A stretch of DNA of 64,000 nucleotides from contig NZ_PVTD01000002.1 of NCBI RefSeq assembly GCF_003003255.1, forward strand, positions 248,001-312,000, in the 5' to 3' direction. The notes beneath the pieces were generated by a model. The model was not told where the DNA came from and ran no database searches. It was given only the letters and a program-made list of their open reading frames with translations. Position numbers and translations under genes: made by a program. Origin of the DNA: Aliiruegeria haliotis (GTDB taxonomy: Bacteria; Pseudomonadota; Alphaproteobacteria; Rhodobacterales; Rhodobacteraceae). This document shows, piece by piece, positions 36,368 through 43,815 of this stretch; the first letter of the stretch is position 1, and every line of letters begins with the position of its first letter.

Positions 36368-36394
36368 AACCTCTCCCAAAGGCAATGGGAGGTT
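36368..36394 (+). promoter_or_regulatory. Hairpin enclosing the CoA transferase ribosome binding site
   Basis: AACCTCTCCC (36368-36377) can pair with GGGAGGTT (36387-36394) with a 2-nt bulge. The right arm is the Shine-Dalgarno sequence of the gene starting at 36399. Translation could depend on opening this structure. Confidence 0.45.
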
Positions 36395-36398
36395 CTCC

Positions 36399-37103
36399 AT
36401 GGACAAGGTATACGGCAGTGCCGCCGAGGCACTGGACGGTTTGCTGCAGGACGGCATGCTGATCGCCGCCGGCGGTTTCGGCCTCTGCGGCATTCCCGAG
36501 CTTCTGCTCAACGCGATCAAGGACAGCGGCGTGAAGGATCTGACCTTCGCATCGAACAACGCCGGCGTGGACGAGTTCGGCATCGGCATCCTGCTGCAAA
36601 CCCGGCAGGTGAAGAAGATGATGTCCTCCTACGTGGGCGAGAATGCGGAGTTCATGCGCCAGTATCTCTCCGGCGAGCTGGAGCTGGAGTTCAACCCGCA
36701 AGGGACGCTGGCCGAGCGTATGCGTGCGGGCGGCTGCGGAATCCCAGGCTTCTATACCAAGACAGGCGTCGGAACGGTCATCGCCGAAGGCAAGGACCAT
36801 CGGGAGTTCAACGGCGAGACCTACATCATGGAGGAAGGCATTTTCGCCGATCTCTCCATCGTCAAGGCGTGGAAGGCCGATCCGACCGGGAATCTCGTGT
36901 TCCGCAAGACGGCACGCAACTTCAACCCGCCAGCGGCGATGTGCGGCAGGACCTGCGTCGTCGAGGTGGAGGAGATCGTTCCCACCGGCGCGCTGGACCC
37001 CGATACGATCCACCTGCCCGGCATCTACGTCCATCGCATCGTCCAGGGCGAGCACGAGAAGCGCATCGAACAGCGCACCACCCGTCAGAAGGAGGCGTCG
37101 TAA
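36399..37103 (+). CDS. 3-oxoacid CoA-transferase subunit A
   Basis: 234 aa. The glycine-rich [16 protein letters not shown] near residue 24 and [14 protein letters not shown] are typical of ScoA/AtoD/PcaI. With subunit B it moves CoA from succinyl-CoA to a 3-oxoacid such as acetoacetate, feeding ketone-body or PHB breakdown products into acetyl-CoA. The acceptor acid cannot be fixed from sequence. The start ATG has GGGAGG upstream, inside a hairpin. The stop overlaps the subunit B start by 1 bp. Confidence 0.93.
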   Translation: MDKVYGSAAEALDGLLQDGMLIAAGGFGLCGIPELLLNAIKDSGVKDLTFASNNAGVDEFGIGILLQTRQVKKMMSSYVGENAEFMRQYLSGELELEFNPQGTLAERMRAGGCGIPGFYTKTGVGTVIAEGKDHREFNGETYIMEEGIFADLSIVKAWKADPTGNLVFRKTARNFNPPAAMCGRTCVVEVEEIVPTGALDPDTIHLPGIYVHRIVQGEHEKRIEQRTTRQKEAS

Positions 37104-37729
37104 TGCCCTGGGATCGCAATCAGATGGCGGCCCGCGCCGCGCAAGAGCTTCAGGACGGCTGGTATGTGAACCTCGGCATCGGCATCCCGACGCTGGTCTC
37201 GAACCACATCCCCGACGGCATCGAAGTGACGCTTCAATCCGAAAACGGCATGCTCGGCATGGGCCCCTTCCCCTATGAGGGAGAAGAGGACGCCGACCTG
37301 ATCAATGCCGGCAAGCAGACGATCACCGAGCTGCCGCAGACGGCCTATTTCGACAGCGCCCAGAGCTTTGGCATGATCCGCGGCGGCAAGATCGCCATGG
37401 CGATCCTCGGCGCCATGGAAGTGGCGGAGAATGGCGACCTCGCCAACTGGATGATCCCCGGCAAGCTCGTGAAGGGCATGGGCGGAGCCATGGACCTTGT
37501 CGCCGGCGTCGGCCGCGTTGTGGTGGTCATGGACCACACCAACAAGAAGGGCGAAACCAAGGTGCTCAAGGAATGCACGCTGCCGCTGACCGGCACCGGC
37601 GTCGTTGACCGGATCATCACCAACCTTGGCGTTCTCGATGTGGTCGAAGGTGGATTGAAGATCGTCGAATGCGCTCCGGACGTAACCGAGGACGATATCC
37701 GCGCTGCCACCGAGGCGACGCTGGTCTAG
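37103..37729 (+). CDS. 3-oxoacid CoA-transferase subunit B
   Basis: 208 aa. The catalytic Glu is in [10 protein letters not shown], which becomes the glutamyl-CoA thioester. '[17 protein letters not shown]' at the start and '[19 protein letters not shown]' are family signatures. AAGGAGG lies 7-9 bp before the ATG, inside the end of subunit A; the TAATG overlap couples translation of the two subunits. A 9-bp GC hairpin follows the stop. Confidence 0.94.
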   Translation: MPWDRNQMAARAAQELQDGWYVNLGIGIPTLVSNHIPDGIEVTLQSENGMLGMGPFPYEGEEDADLINAGKQTITELPQTAYFDSAQSFGMIRGGKIAMAILGAMEVAENGDLANWMIPGKLVKGMGGAMDLVAGVGRVVVVMDHTNKKGETKVLKECTLPLTGTGVVDRIITNLGVLDVVEGGLKIVECAPDVTEDDIRAATEATLV

Positions 37730-37739
37730 ACCGAACCAG

Positions 37740-37773
37740 GGCACCGGGGCGGGAGCAAACCTGACCCGGTGCC
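37740..37773 (+). terminator. Hairpin behind the CoA transferase operon
   Basis: GGCACCGGG (37740-37748) pairs perfectly with CCCGGTGCC (37765-37773), with a 16-nt loop and no T-run. It begins 11 bp after the stop of subunit B. Confidence 0.55.
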
Positions 37774-37988
37774 ACTTGCGCCGCACACGCCTGCCGACCT
37801 GGTTTGGGTCGGGTTTGGCCCTATCGCGCGCAGGATGCGCCGCCCTGCCCTTGCGTATTGCTCTGGCAGGCCTGTGTCCCGAGGCCCCGTCGCCCGAGAT
37901 TTGTACTGCCTCTGGAAACATTTTCCACAATACCGCCCCAATTACCCCCTAACCCGTCACCAACGACACAAGAACGAGCAGGTCCAAC

Positions 37989-38978
37989 GTGACGTCCAAC
38001 ACCGCATCGCCCGGCCGGCGCTGGCACGAGATGGCTCTCGTGGTGGCTTTGCTGGGTCTTTTCCTTGCCGGGCTGGCCGGATTGGCATTCGCCACCGGCT
38101 GGGAGGAAACGTTGGAGCAGGTGGGACGTCTCGGCTGGATCCAGGTGGTGGCACTACTTGCCTTGTCGCTGGTCAACTACATGTTTCGCGGCGGCCGCTG
38201 GCACCTGTTTGCCCGCGCCCTCGGCCTGCCCACGGCTCTGGCCCAGGACCTTCGCCATTTCTTCGGCGGCTTCGCGATGACCGTCACCCCGGGACGCGTC
38301 GGCGAATTGATCCGCATGCGCTGGCTTCGACGGGAGACCGGCTGGCCGGTCGAGCGCACCGCGCCGCTTGTCCTCGTGGACCGTTCCTCCGATCTCGCCG
38401 CGATGGCCGCGCTGCTCGGGATGTCTCTGGCACTGTCGACGGTCGGCATATCGGGCGCCCTTCCGGTCGCGATCCTGTCGATGGGCGCCGCGATCCTTGT
38501 CACCCGCCCGCGTTTGCTGACGGCCTTCGTCACGCTGGCCTATCGGATGCTGGGACGATGGAAGCGCCATTTCGGCAAGATCCGGCAGTCGACACGCTCG
38601 CTGGAATTGTTCAGCCGCCCGACCGTGCTGGGCTCCGCGCTCGTGCTCGGTGGCGTCGGTTGGCTCGCCGAGGGCTATGCCTTCTTCATGCTGCTTGGCT
38701 GGATGGGGGCTGACATCCCGTTCTGGAACGCGGTCGGCATCTTCATCTTCTCGACTCTTGCCGGGGGGCTGACCGGCGCCCCGGGCGGCGTCGGTGGCGC
38801 CGAAGCCGCGATGATCGCATTGCTGAAACTGCAAGGCGTACCGCTGGAAGTCTCCATTCCCGCGACCGCCGTCATTCGCCTGACCACCCTCTGGTTCGCC
38901 ATCGGGCTCGGGCTCGTCGTCTTCCCCTTTGCGGAAAGCCATTCGAAAAAGGCCGCACATGACCTGGAAAACCGCTGA
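37989..38978 (+). CDS. AglD2/LPG-synthase-like (UPF0104) membrane protein
   Basis: 329 aa, about eight membrane helices. 'RGGRWHLFARALGL', 'FGGFAMTVTPGRVGELIR' and 'GGLTGAPGGVGGAEAAMIAL' are the conserved points of the lysylphosphatidylglycerol-synthase TM region family. These proteins are lipid flippases or synthase membrane parts. The stop overlaps the DprE1-like gene by 20 bp, and the DprE2-like gene follows, so the three form an operon. A role in moving a polyprenyl-linked sugar or lipid is suggested by the neighbours (inference). Confidence 0.88.
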   Translation: MTSNTASPGRRWHEMALVVALLGLFLAGLAGLAFATGWEETLEQVGRLGWIQVVALLALSLVNYMFRGGRWHLFARALGLPTALAQDLRHFFGGFAMTVTPGRVGELIRMRWLRRETGWPVERTAPLVLVDRSSDLAAMAALLGMSLALSTVGISGALPVAILSMGAAILVTRPRLLTAFVTLAYRMLGRWKRHFGKIRQSTRSLELFSRPTVLGSALVLGGVGWLAEGYAFFMLLGWMGADIPFWNAVGIFIFSTLAGGLTGAPGGVGGAEAAMIALLKLQGVPLEVSIPATAVIRLTTLWFAIGLGLVVFPFAESHSKKAAHDLENR

Positions 38979-40266
38979 ATACGCCGGCTGGGGCCGGTTC
39001 TTCACCGCCCGCGGAGAGCTTGCCCGCCCCGAGCGCATCTCGGCGCTGAGCCGGCTCGCAACCGAGACCCCTGCCCCCGCCATCGGCGCCTGCCGGTCCT
39101 ATGCCGATGCCTGTCTGAACGCGGGCGGCCGGGCGATCACCACCGCGCGGTTGAATCGCCTGCTCGGCTTCGACGCGGAAACCGGGATACTGACCGCCGA
39201 AGCCGGCGTGCCCCTCGGCGATATCGTCACGGCCTTCGGCGCCAAGGGCTGGCTGCCCACGATCCTGCCCGGCACCGGCTTTGCGACCGTGGGCGGCGCC
39301 ATTGCCATGGACGTGCATGGCAAGAACCATCACCAAAAGGGCAGCTTCGGCCAGCACGTGGTGGAACTGACTTTGCACCTGCCAGACGGCCCCCGGACGA
39401 TCACTCCGGAGGACCCACTCTTTGCGGCAACCGTTGGCGGCATGGGTCAGACCGGCCCCATCGGCACCGTGAAACTGCAAATGCAGCCGGTGCGGGGCGA
39501 TGTGATGATGGTGACCGAGCAACGGATGCCGAACCTCGACAGCTTCCTCGATCACCTGGACCGTTCCGAGGCAACCTACACCGTCGGATGGATCGACGCG
39601 ACGGCCAAGGGCGACGCTCTGGGCCGCGGCATCCTAGAAGAAGGAGAAACCGGCCCCGGTCTTGTCCCCCCTGCCAAGCGCGGCAAGCGCGTGCCCATGG
39701 ATGCCCCCAGTTTCGCGCTATCCGGGCCGATCGTGCGCAACTTCAATGCCGCCTATTATCGCCGCATCCCGGAGCGTGGGCGCACGGTGGTGAAGCCGCT
39801 GGAGGATTTCTTCTTCCCGCTCGACAAGATCCACGACTGGAACCGGCTCTACGGGAAGCGCGGCTTTCACCAGTTCCAATGCGTCGTGCCCATCGCGGCC
39901 CGCGAGGTGCTGCGCGACATGCTGAACCGCGTCAGCGCCTCGGGGCTGGCCTCTCCGCTTGCGGTGCTGAAACGCATGGGGCCGGGCAATGCCGGCATGA
40001 TGTCCTTCCCGACCGAGGGCTACACGCTGGCCATCGATTTCCCGGCGCGCGACGAGGCTCCGGACATGATCCGCACATTGATCGGACTCGTGCAGGACGT
40101 TGGCGGCCGGGTGTACTTGGCCAAGGACGCCTTCGCGACCGCCGAACAGATGGATGCGATGTACCCAGACCGTGCCGCCTGGGCGGAGATCGTCAACGAC
40201 CTCGACCCCGAGCATGCCTATGAAACCGACCTGACACGCCGTCTTGCCCTGAGGACCCAGACATGA
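38959..40266 (+). CDS. DprE1-like FAD oxidase (polyprenyl-P-ribose 2'-oxidase family)
   Basis: 435 aa. The FAD domain shows LPGTGFATVGGAIAMDVHGK, then NHHQKGSFGQHV, very like mycobacterial DprE1, including the HGKNHH run. 'YLAKDAFATAEQMDAMYP' matches the DprE1 C-terminal part with its active-site Lys. DprE1 oxidises decaprenyl-phosphoryl-ribose at C2'. The residue that aligns with DprE1 Cys387, the benzothiazinone target, is Ala here (TLAIDFP instead of NICVDFP). I chose the ATG of MTWKTAEYAGWGR. The next gene overlaps by 4 bp and is DprE2-like. Confidence 0.88.
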   Translation: MTWKTAEYAGWGRFFTARGELARPERISALSRLATETPAPAIGACRSYADACLNAGGRAITTARLNRLLGFDAETGILTAEAGVPLGDIVTAFGAKGWLPTILPGTGFATVGGAIAMDVHGKNHHQKGSFGQHVVELTLHLPDGPRTITPEDPLFAATVGGMGQTGPIGTVKLQMQPVRGDVMMVTEQRMPNLDSFLDHLDRSEATYTVGWIDATAKGDALGRGILEEGETGPGLVPPAKRGKRVPMDAPSFALSGPIVRNFNAAYYRRIPERGRTVVKPLEDFFFPLDKIHDWNRLYGKRGFHQFQCVVPIAAREVLRDMLNRVSASGLASPLAVLKRMGPGNAGMMSFPTEGYTLAIDFPARDEAPDMIRTLIGLVQDVGGRVYLAKDAFATAEQMDAMYPDRAAWAEIVNDLDPEHAYETDLTRRLALRTQT

Positions 40267-41012
40267 CCGAGACCCCGCAGGAAACCTGGCTCATCGTCGG
40301 CGCGACGTCCTCGATGGCGCGCGCGCTCGCCCGAGAACTGGCGGAACGCGGCGCTGCCGTGATCGTCTGCGGTCGCGACATGGTGGATCTGGACGCCACG
40401 GCGGCCGATTGCAGGCTGCGCGGCGCCCCGTTCGCCGAGGCCATGCGCTTCGATGCCCGCGACCCGGAGAGCTTTCCGGCACTGATCGACGCCATGGCCG
40501 CCCGCGAAGGCACGTTGAACGCGGCCGTGTTTGTCGGCTCGATGCCACCACAGGAGGAGATCGACGGCGCCCCGGACATGCTCGACGGTGTGGTTGCCGA
40601 CAGTTTCACCGGTCCGGCACGGTTGTTGCACATGCTTGCCCCGCTCCTCGAGGAGCGCCAAGGCGGCACCATCGTTGGCGTGGGCTCCGTCGCCGGCGAT
40701 CGCGGTCGGGTTGGCAACTACGTCTACGGCTCGGCCAAGGCCGGGTTCGCGACCTACATGTCCGGCTTGCGCAATCGACTGACGCGCTCCGGCGCGCACG
40801 CGGTCACGGTGAAGCCCGGGTTTGTCGATACCGCGATGACATGGGGGCTCGACGGCATGTTCCTCGTCGCCCCGCCCGAGGCTGTGGCCGAGTCCATCCT
40901 GACGGCCGTGGCGAAGAAGAAGAACGTGCTCTACACGCCCTTCTTCTGGCGCTACATCATGATGATCATCCGCGCCGTGCCGGAGCCGATCTTCAAGAAG
41001 ATGTCGATCTGA
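40263..41012 (+). CDS. DprE2-like short-chain dehydrogenase
   Basis: 249 aa. It has an N-terminal Rossmann motif (LIVGATSSMARALAREL) and the active site YGSAKAGF (YxxxK), with a Ser at GVGSVAG. The C-terminus, LYTPFFWRYIMMIIRAVPEP, then IFKKMSI, closely mirrors mycobacterial DprE2 (Rv3791). DprE2 reduces the keto-intermediate from DprE1 to decaprenyl-phosphoryl-arabinose. The ATG overlaps the DprE1-like stop by 4 bp, so a coupled pair is very likely. The product and its use in this organism are unknown. Confidence 0.88.
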   Translation: MTETPQETWLIVGATSSMARALARELAERGAAVIVCGRDMVDLDATAADCRLRGAPFAEAMRFDARDPESFPALIDAMAAREGTLNAAVFVGSMPPQEEIDGAPDMLDGVVADSFTGPARLLHMLAPLLEERQGGTIVGVGSVAGDRGRVGNYVYGSAKAGFATYMSGLRNRLTRSGAHAVTVKPGFVDTAMTWGLDGMFLVAPPEAVAESILTAVAKKKNVLYTPFFWRYIMMIIRAVPEPIFKKMSI

Positions 41013-41018
41013 CGCCGA

Positions 41019-41951
41019 TCAGTCGGAGGCGCTCGCCGTCGCCCGGACACTGGTGCGGAAGACACAGCCGTCCGAGACCAACTGCGGCTGCGTGAGGCAG
41101 AGACCGCGCGCCACGCTCCAGGCGGCGATCACCTTCGGCACGTAGTCACGCGTCTCGGCGTAAGGGGGGATGCCGCCGTTTTTCTCGACCGCGCCTTCAC
41201 CTGCGTTGTACCCCGCCAGCGCCATCAGCGGATCGCGCCCGAAGCGGTTCAGCAACCAGTCGAGATAGGCCACACCGCCCTTGATATTCTCCGAGGCGAT
41301 GGTGCTGTCCTTGACGCCAAAACGTTCCGCCGTTGCCGGCATCAACTGCATCAGCCCGGTTGCACCAGCATGGCTGACCGCTTGCCTCTTGCCTGCGCTC
41401 TCGATGCTGATCACGGCAAGCACCAGCGCGGGTGAGACCCGCGTGCCGATCGTTGCCTTGAGGATCTCTGCCCCGTACCTGTCCGCGATGTCCTGCATCG
41501 TCGAAAGGCGCGGTGCCTTGACGGTCCGGCCATCGGGACCGTTGTGCAAAGCGTTGATCGCGCTTTCCATCCGCCCCGACCGGCTTTTCGCAAGCTCAGG
41601 CGACATCAGGTCCCAATACCAGTCATAGGCCGCCGAAGCGACTTTCTTCGTCGCTCCATCGCCCCCATCCGGTCGGATCGAGCCATCGGGCTGCGCGGTC
41701 ACGGGCTTGACGCCGTCGGGGAACGGCGCCGGCACAGCCGGGTTTACCGCCAGCAGACGCTTCTGCTCCGCCGGATCGATCTGGACAAGAATGCGCTTTC
41801 CCGCACCACCACCGCCGACCTTGACGCGCTTGAAGGTAAAATCCTTCGACTTGGCGCTGACCGTCTTCGCCTCCTGGGCCTGAGCCGCACAGGAAAACGC
41901 CACGACGGCAAGTGCGGCCACACATCTTTGCATGGATCGCCTGTACATCAT
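41019..41951 (-). CDS. Lytic transglycosylase (SLT domain), secreted
   Basis: 310 aa from the ATG-ATG pair MMYRRSM. A signal peptide (ALAVVAFSCAAQAQ) sends it to the periplasm. The SLT domain in the second half has the catalytic Glu in AVISIES, then GATGLMQLMPATAERFG and ALAGYNAGEGAV. It cleaves peptidoglycan glycan strands and could open the wall for the Tad pilus encoded next to it (position only). An alternative start is the ATG at 41933. It is convergent with the DprE operon. Confidence 0.93.
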   Translation of the reverse strand: MMYRRSMQRCVAALAVVAFSCAAQAQEAKTVSAKSKDFTFKRVKVGGGGAGKRILVQIDPAEQKRLLAVNPAVPAPFPDGVKPVTAQPDGSIRPDGGDGATKKVASAAYDWYWDLMSPELAKSRSGRMESAINALHNGPDGRTVKAPRLSTMQDIADRYGAEILKATIGTRVSPALVLAVISIESAGKRQAVSHAGATGLMQLMPATAERFGVKDSTIASENIKGGVAYLDWLLNRFGRDPLMALAGYNAGEGAVEKNGGIPPYAETRDYVPKVIAAWSVARGLCLTQPQLVSDGCVFRTSVRATASASD

Positions 41952-42168
41952 TGAACTGCTCGTTTTGTCTTTTCCACAGGGTCCCAGATCGGAGATCACA
42001 TTGCCAGTCACGATCGCCGAAGCCGCGATCTTTCGCGTCGGAACCGGCATTCAGGCCACAACGCAAGCGTCAAAAACAACCGGCTTGGCTCCAAATTTCG
42101 CATTCTTTCCAATCAATTACCCCAATACCCCGCCACGACCGACCTGATGCCAAAAAGGTACGATACGC

Positions 42169-42182
42169 GCCCAAGTCTCGCC
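42169..42182 (+). promoter_or_regulatory. flp upstream box, copy 1
   Basis: GCCCAAGTCTCGCC, ending 120 nt before the flp1 start. An A-run (42152-42156) precedes it, and a TATTGA -10-like element (42197-42202) follows. The same box occurs before four other flp genes. Confidence 0.6.
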
Positions 42183-42220
42183 TCAATCCGGTGGCCTATT
42201 GAGCCCATGCCAAGCGGGGA

Positions 42221-42245
42221 TCGGGTCATTGAGAGGCCGGCCCGA
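42221..42245 (+). promoter_or_regulatory. flp1 5'-UTR stem-loop
   Basis: TCGGGTC (42221-42227) pairs with GGCCCGA (42239-42245), including one G-U pair, around an 11-nt loop containing GAGAGG. It corresponds to the stem-loops of flp2 and flp3 by position and loop. Confidence 0.5.
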
Positions 42246-42301
42246 GACGAACCGGAGAGGCAAATCGACACTGTGCTAGATCCTTTCTGGAGGGAAAACC
42301 C

Positions 42302-42499
42302 ATGAAACTGTTCAACCTGATCAAGAACTTCCGCAACGACGAAGACGGCGCCGTGACCGTTGACTGGGTCGTGCTGACCGCCGCCATCGTTGGCCTGGGC
42401 ATTGCCGTGCTGACCGCCGTCGAGGGCGGCGTCGAGAGCGTCACCAACGAGATCACCACCGAGCTGTCCCGCGACCGCGTGAAGACGACCTTCAACTGA
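42302..42499 (+). CDS. Flp-type pilin 1
   Basis: 65-residue prepilin. A 16-residue charged leader (MKLFNLIKNFRNDEDG) is cut after Gly by the prepilin peptidase. The mature 49-residue pilin starts AVTVDWVVLTAAIVGLG, a hydrophobic assembly helix, and ends with a charged tail. Positions +5/+6 are Asp-Trp instead of the classical Glu-Tyr. The DNA and protein are identical to flp2. GGAGGG lies about 8 bp before the ATG. It forms the pilus fibre of the Tad system encoded downstream. A GC hairpin follows the gene, so it is probably a single-gene transcript. Confidence 0.93.
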   Translation: MKLFNLIKNFRNDEDGAVTVDWVVLTAAIVGLGIAVLTAVEGGVESVTNEITTELSRDRVKTTFN

Positions 42500-42525
42500 T
42501 CGCATACGCGTCAGTCGAACCAGTT

Positions 42526-42549
42526 GGCCGCGCCCGAAAGGACGCGGCC
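42526..42549 (+). terminator. flp1 terminator hairpin
   Basis: GGCCGCG-CCC with a GAAA loop and GGA-CGCGGCC. One internal C-A mismatch (42533/42542) is the only difference from the flp2 copy. Followed by TTCTGCT. Confidence 0.7.
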
Positions 42550-42759
42550 TTCTGCTATTTCGGACATGGCATCGCTTGCCCGGACAGCCACGTCCACCAA
42601 GCGCCCCCACCTGCATGTGCCCAAAGCGGACTGTCCCCCTGGATCGCTCCGGCGACGACGGCCTTCTCTCCGCCGCTGCGGAAAACTCAACACATTGAAC
42701 CCGAAGCCGTTTTCACTTTCTTAGGAAAAATGTGTCTGCTGCAAAATCTCACGAAACTT

Positions 42760-42773
42760 GCCCAATTCCCGCC
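42760..42773 (+). promoter_or_regulatory. flp upstream box, copy 2
   Basis: GCCCAATTCCCGCC, ending 122 nt before the flp2 start. A TATATG -10-like element lies 13 nt after it. Confidence 0.6.
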
Positions 42774-42809
42774 AGTTTCCGAGGGCTATATGCTCCCATA
42801 CCGAACGGA

Positions 42810-42833
42810 GATCGGGTCATGGAGAGGCCGATC
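42810..42833 (+). promoter_or_regulatory. flp2 5'-UTR stem-loop
   Basis: GATCGG (42810-42815) pairs perfectly with CCGATC (42828-42833) around a 12-nt loop containing GGAGAGG. Confidence 0.55.
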
Positions 42834-42894
42834 CGAGATGATCCGATGAGGTTTCGACCTACTCTGTGCTAGATCCTTTCTGGAGGGAAAACCC

Positions 42895-43092
42895 ATGAAA
42901 CTGTTCAACCTGATCAAGAACTTCCGCAACGACGAAGACGGCGCCGTGACCGTTGACTGGGTCGTGCTGACCGCCGCCATCGTTGGCCTGGGCATTGCCG
43001 TGCTGACCGCCGTCGAGGGCGGCGTCGAGAGCGTCACCAACGAGATCACCACCGAGCTGTCCCGCGACCGCGTGAAGACGACCTTCAACTGA
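42895..43092 (+). CDS. Flp-type pilin 2 (identical to pilin 1)
   Basis: 65 aa, with coding DNA base-for-base the same as flp1, including silent positions. This points to a recent duplication or gene conversion, since the upstream regions beyond the repeat differ. It has the same leader, cleavage site (G then AVTVDW) and helix. It has its own upstream box, stem-loop, ribosome binding site and terminator, so two separate genes supply the same pilin. Confidence 0.93.
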   Translation: MKLFNLIKNFRNDEDGAVTVDWVVLTAAIVGLGIAVLTAVEGGVESVTNEITTELSRDRVKTTFN

Positions 43093-43118
43093 TCGCATAC
43101 GCGTCAGTCGAACCAGTT

Positions 43119-43142
43119 GGCCGCGTCCGAAAGGACGCGGCC
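43119..43142 (+). terminator. flp2 terminator hairpin
   Basis: Perfect 10-bp stem GGCCGCGTCC/GGACGCGGCC with a GAAA tetraloop, followed by TTCTGCTTTT. Confidence 0.8.
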
Positions 43143-43225
43143 TTCTGCTTTTGGCCAACACTCTTCGCGGCACTTGGCGGATCCTCGGTACTGGCAGCCG
43201 AACTGCCCAAAAAAGAACGCAAATT

Positions 43226-43239
43226 GCCCAAATCATGCC
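43226..43239 (+). promoter_or_regulatory. flp upstream box, copy 3
   Basis: GCCCAAATCATGCC, ending 115 nt before the flp3 start, again preceded by an A-run (AAAAAAG). Confidence 0.6.
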
Positions 43240-43275
43240 CTCATCGACGATTTTCTTTCTACGCGACCTGACCGG

Positions 43276-43304
43276 GATCAGGCCACGTGGAGACCGGCCT
43301 GATC
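43276..43304 (+). promoter_or_regulatory. flp3 5'-UTR stem-loop
   Basis: Perfect 9-bp stem GATCAGGCC (43276-43284)/GGCCTGATC (43296-43304) with an 11-nt loop containing GTGGAGA. The stem sequence differs from flp2 on both arms, yet pairing is kept. Confidence 0.6.
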
Positions 43305-43353
43305 TGCTCCGTGAAGGTAGTGCCAAGGTTCAAGTTCTTTCTGGAGGGAAACC

Positions 43354-43551
43354 ATGAAACTGTTTGATCTGATCCGGAGCTTCCGCAACGACGAAGACGG
43401 CGCCGTGACCGTTGACTGGGTCGTGCTGACCGCCGCCATCGTTGGCCTGGGAGTCGCCGTTCTGACCGCCGTCGAGGGCGGCATCGAGAGCGTCACCAAC
43501 GAAATCACTGCGGAGCTGTCCCGTGACCGTGTGAAGACGACCTTCAACTGA
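43354..43551 (+). CDS. Flp-type pilin 3
   Basis: 65 aa, differing from pilins 1/2 at a few positions (MKLFDLIRSF leader, VAVLT, GGIES, ITAEL). The cleavage site G-AVTVDW, the helix and the C-terminal VKTTFN are kept. It is a separate cassette with box, stem-loop and terminator. The changes lie mostly in the leader and on one face of the helix, as expected for a functional paralogue rather than a decaying copy. Confidence 0.93.
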   Translation: MKLFDLIRSFRNDEDGAVTVDWVVLTAAIVGLGVAVLTAVEGGIESVTNEITAELSRDRVKTTFN

Positions 43552-43576
43552 TCACTGACGCATTGCCGACCCGTAT

Positions 43577-43599
43577 GGCCGCGCCCAATCGGCGCGGCC
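43577..43599 (+). terminator. flp3 terminator hairpin
   Basis: Perfect 9-bp stem GGCCGCGCC/GGCGCGGCC with loop CAATC, followed by TTGGTGTTT. Confidence 0.75.
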
Positions 43600-43685
43600 T
43601 TGGTGTTTCAGACCCGCCGCCATCGCGTCAATCATGTCCATGTTCGCGCTTGCCCTGCAGGCTTCGACAAAAAGATTAACGTTCC

Positions 43686-43699
43686 AACAAAATGTCGCC
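43686..43699 (+). promoter_or_regulatory. flp upstream box, copy 4 (degenerate)
   Basis: AACAAAATGTCGCC, ending 117 nt before flp4. It keeps the CAAA core and CGCC end of the box, and the spacing matches the other copies. Confidence 0.4.
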
Positions 43700-43815
43700 A
43701 CTTTTTTGATGTCATCTGGCCACAGACCCAACCGGGAACGAGTCGCAAGCGAGGTCGGCTCGGAGTGCTCCCAGGGGGGTGGGACGACATTGTAAAAGAT
43801 TTGTGGAGTGAAATC

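Larger units (their letters stand above)
36001..36398. other. 398-bp divergent intergenic region
   Basis: No gene seen. It contains the palindrome at 36053-36076 (toward the VOC/WYL operon) and, at the other end, a TTGACA hexamer (36341-36346) and a hairpin covering the ribosome binding site of the CoA transferase gene. Confidence 0.6.
41952..42301. other. 350-bp region: promoters of the transglycosylase and flp1
   Basis: No gene. It holds the flp1 upstream box (42169-42182), a 5'-UTR stem-loop and the ribosome binding site GGAGGG before flp1, plus the leader of the divergent transglycosylase gene. Confidence 0.6.
42271..42556 (+). repeat. 286-bp direct repeat, copy A (contains flp1)
   Basis: Identical to 42864-43149 except for one base (C at 42533, T at 43126). 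It spans the end of the leader, the whole flp gene and the terminator. Confidence 0.95.
42500..42894. other. 395-bp flp1-flp2 intergenic region
   Basis: No gene. It holds the flp1 terminator, the flp2 upstream box (42760-42773), the flp2 stem-loop and the flp2 ribosome binding site. Confidence 0.6.
42864..43149 (+). repeat. 286-bp direct repeat, copy B (contains flp2)
   Basis: Second copy of the repeat at 42271-42556, with one base different, in the terminator stem. Confidence 0.95.

Noticed and set aside
43671-43690. TTAACG before flp4 as a CtrA site
   Set aside because: The second half-site is missing (ACAA instead of TTAA at the correct spacing).
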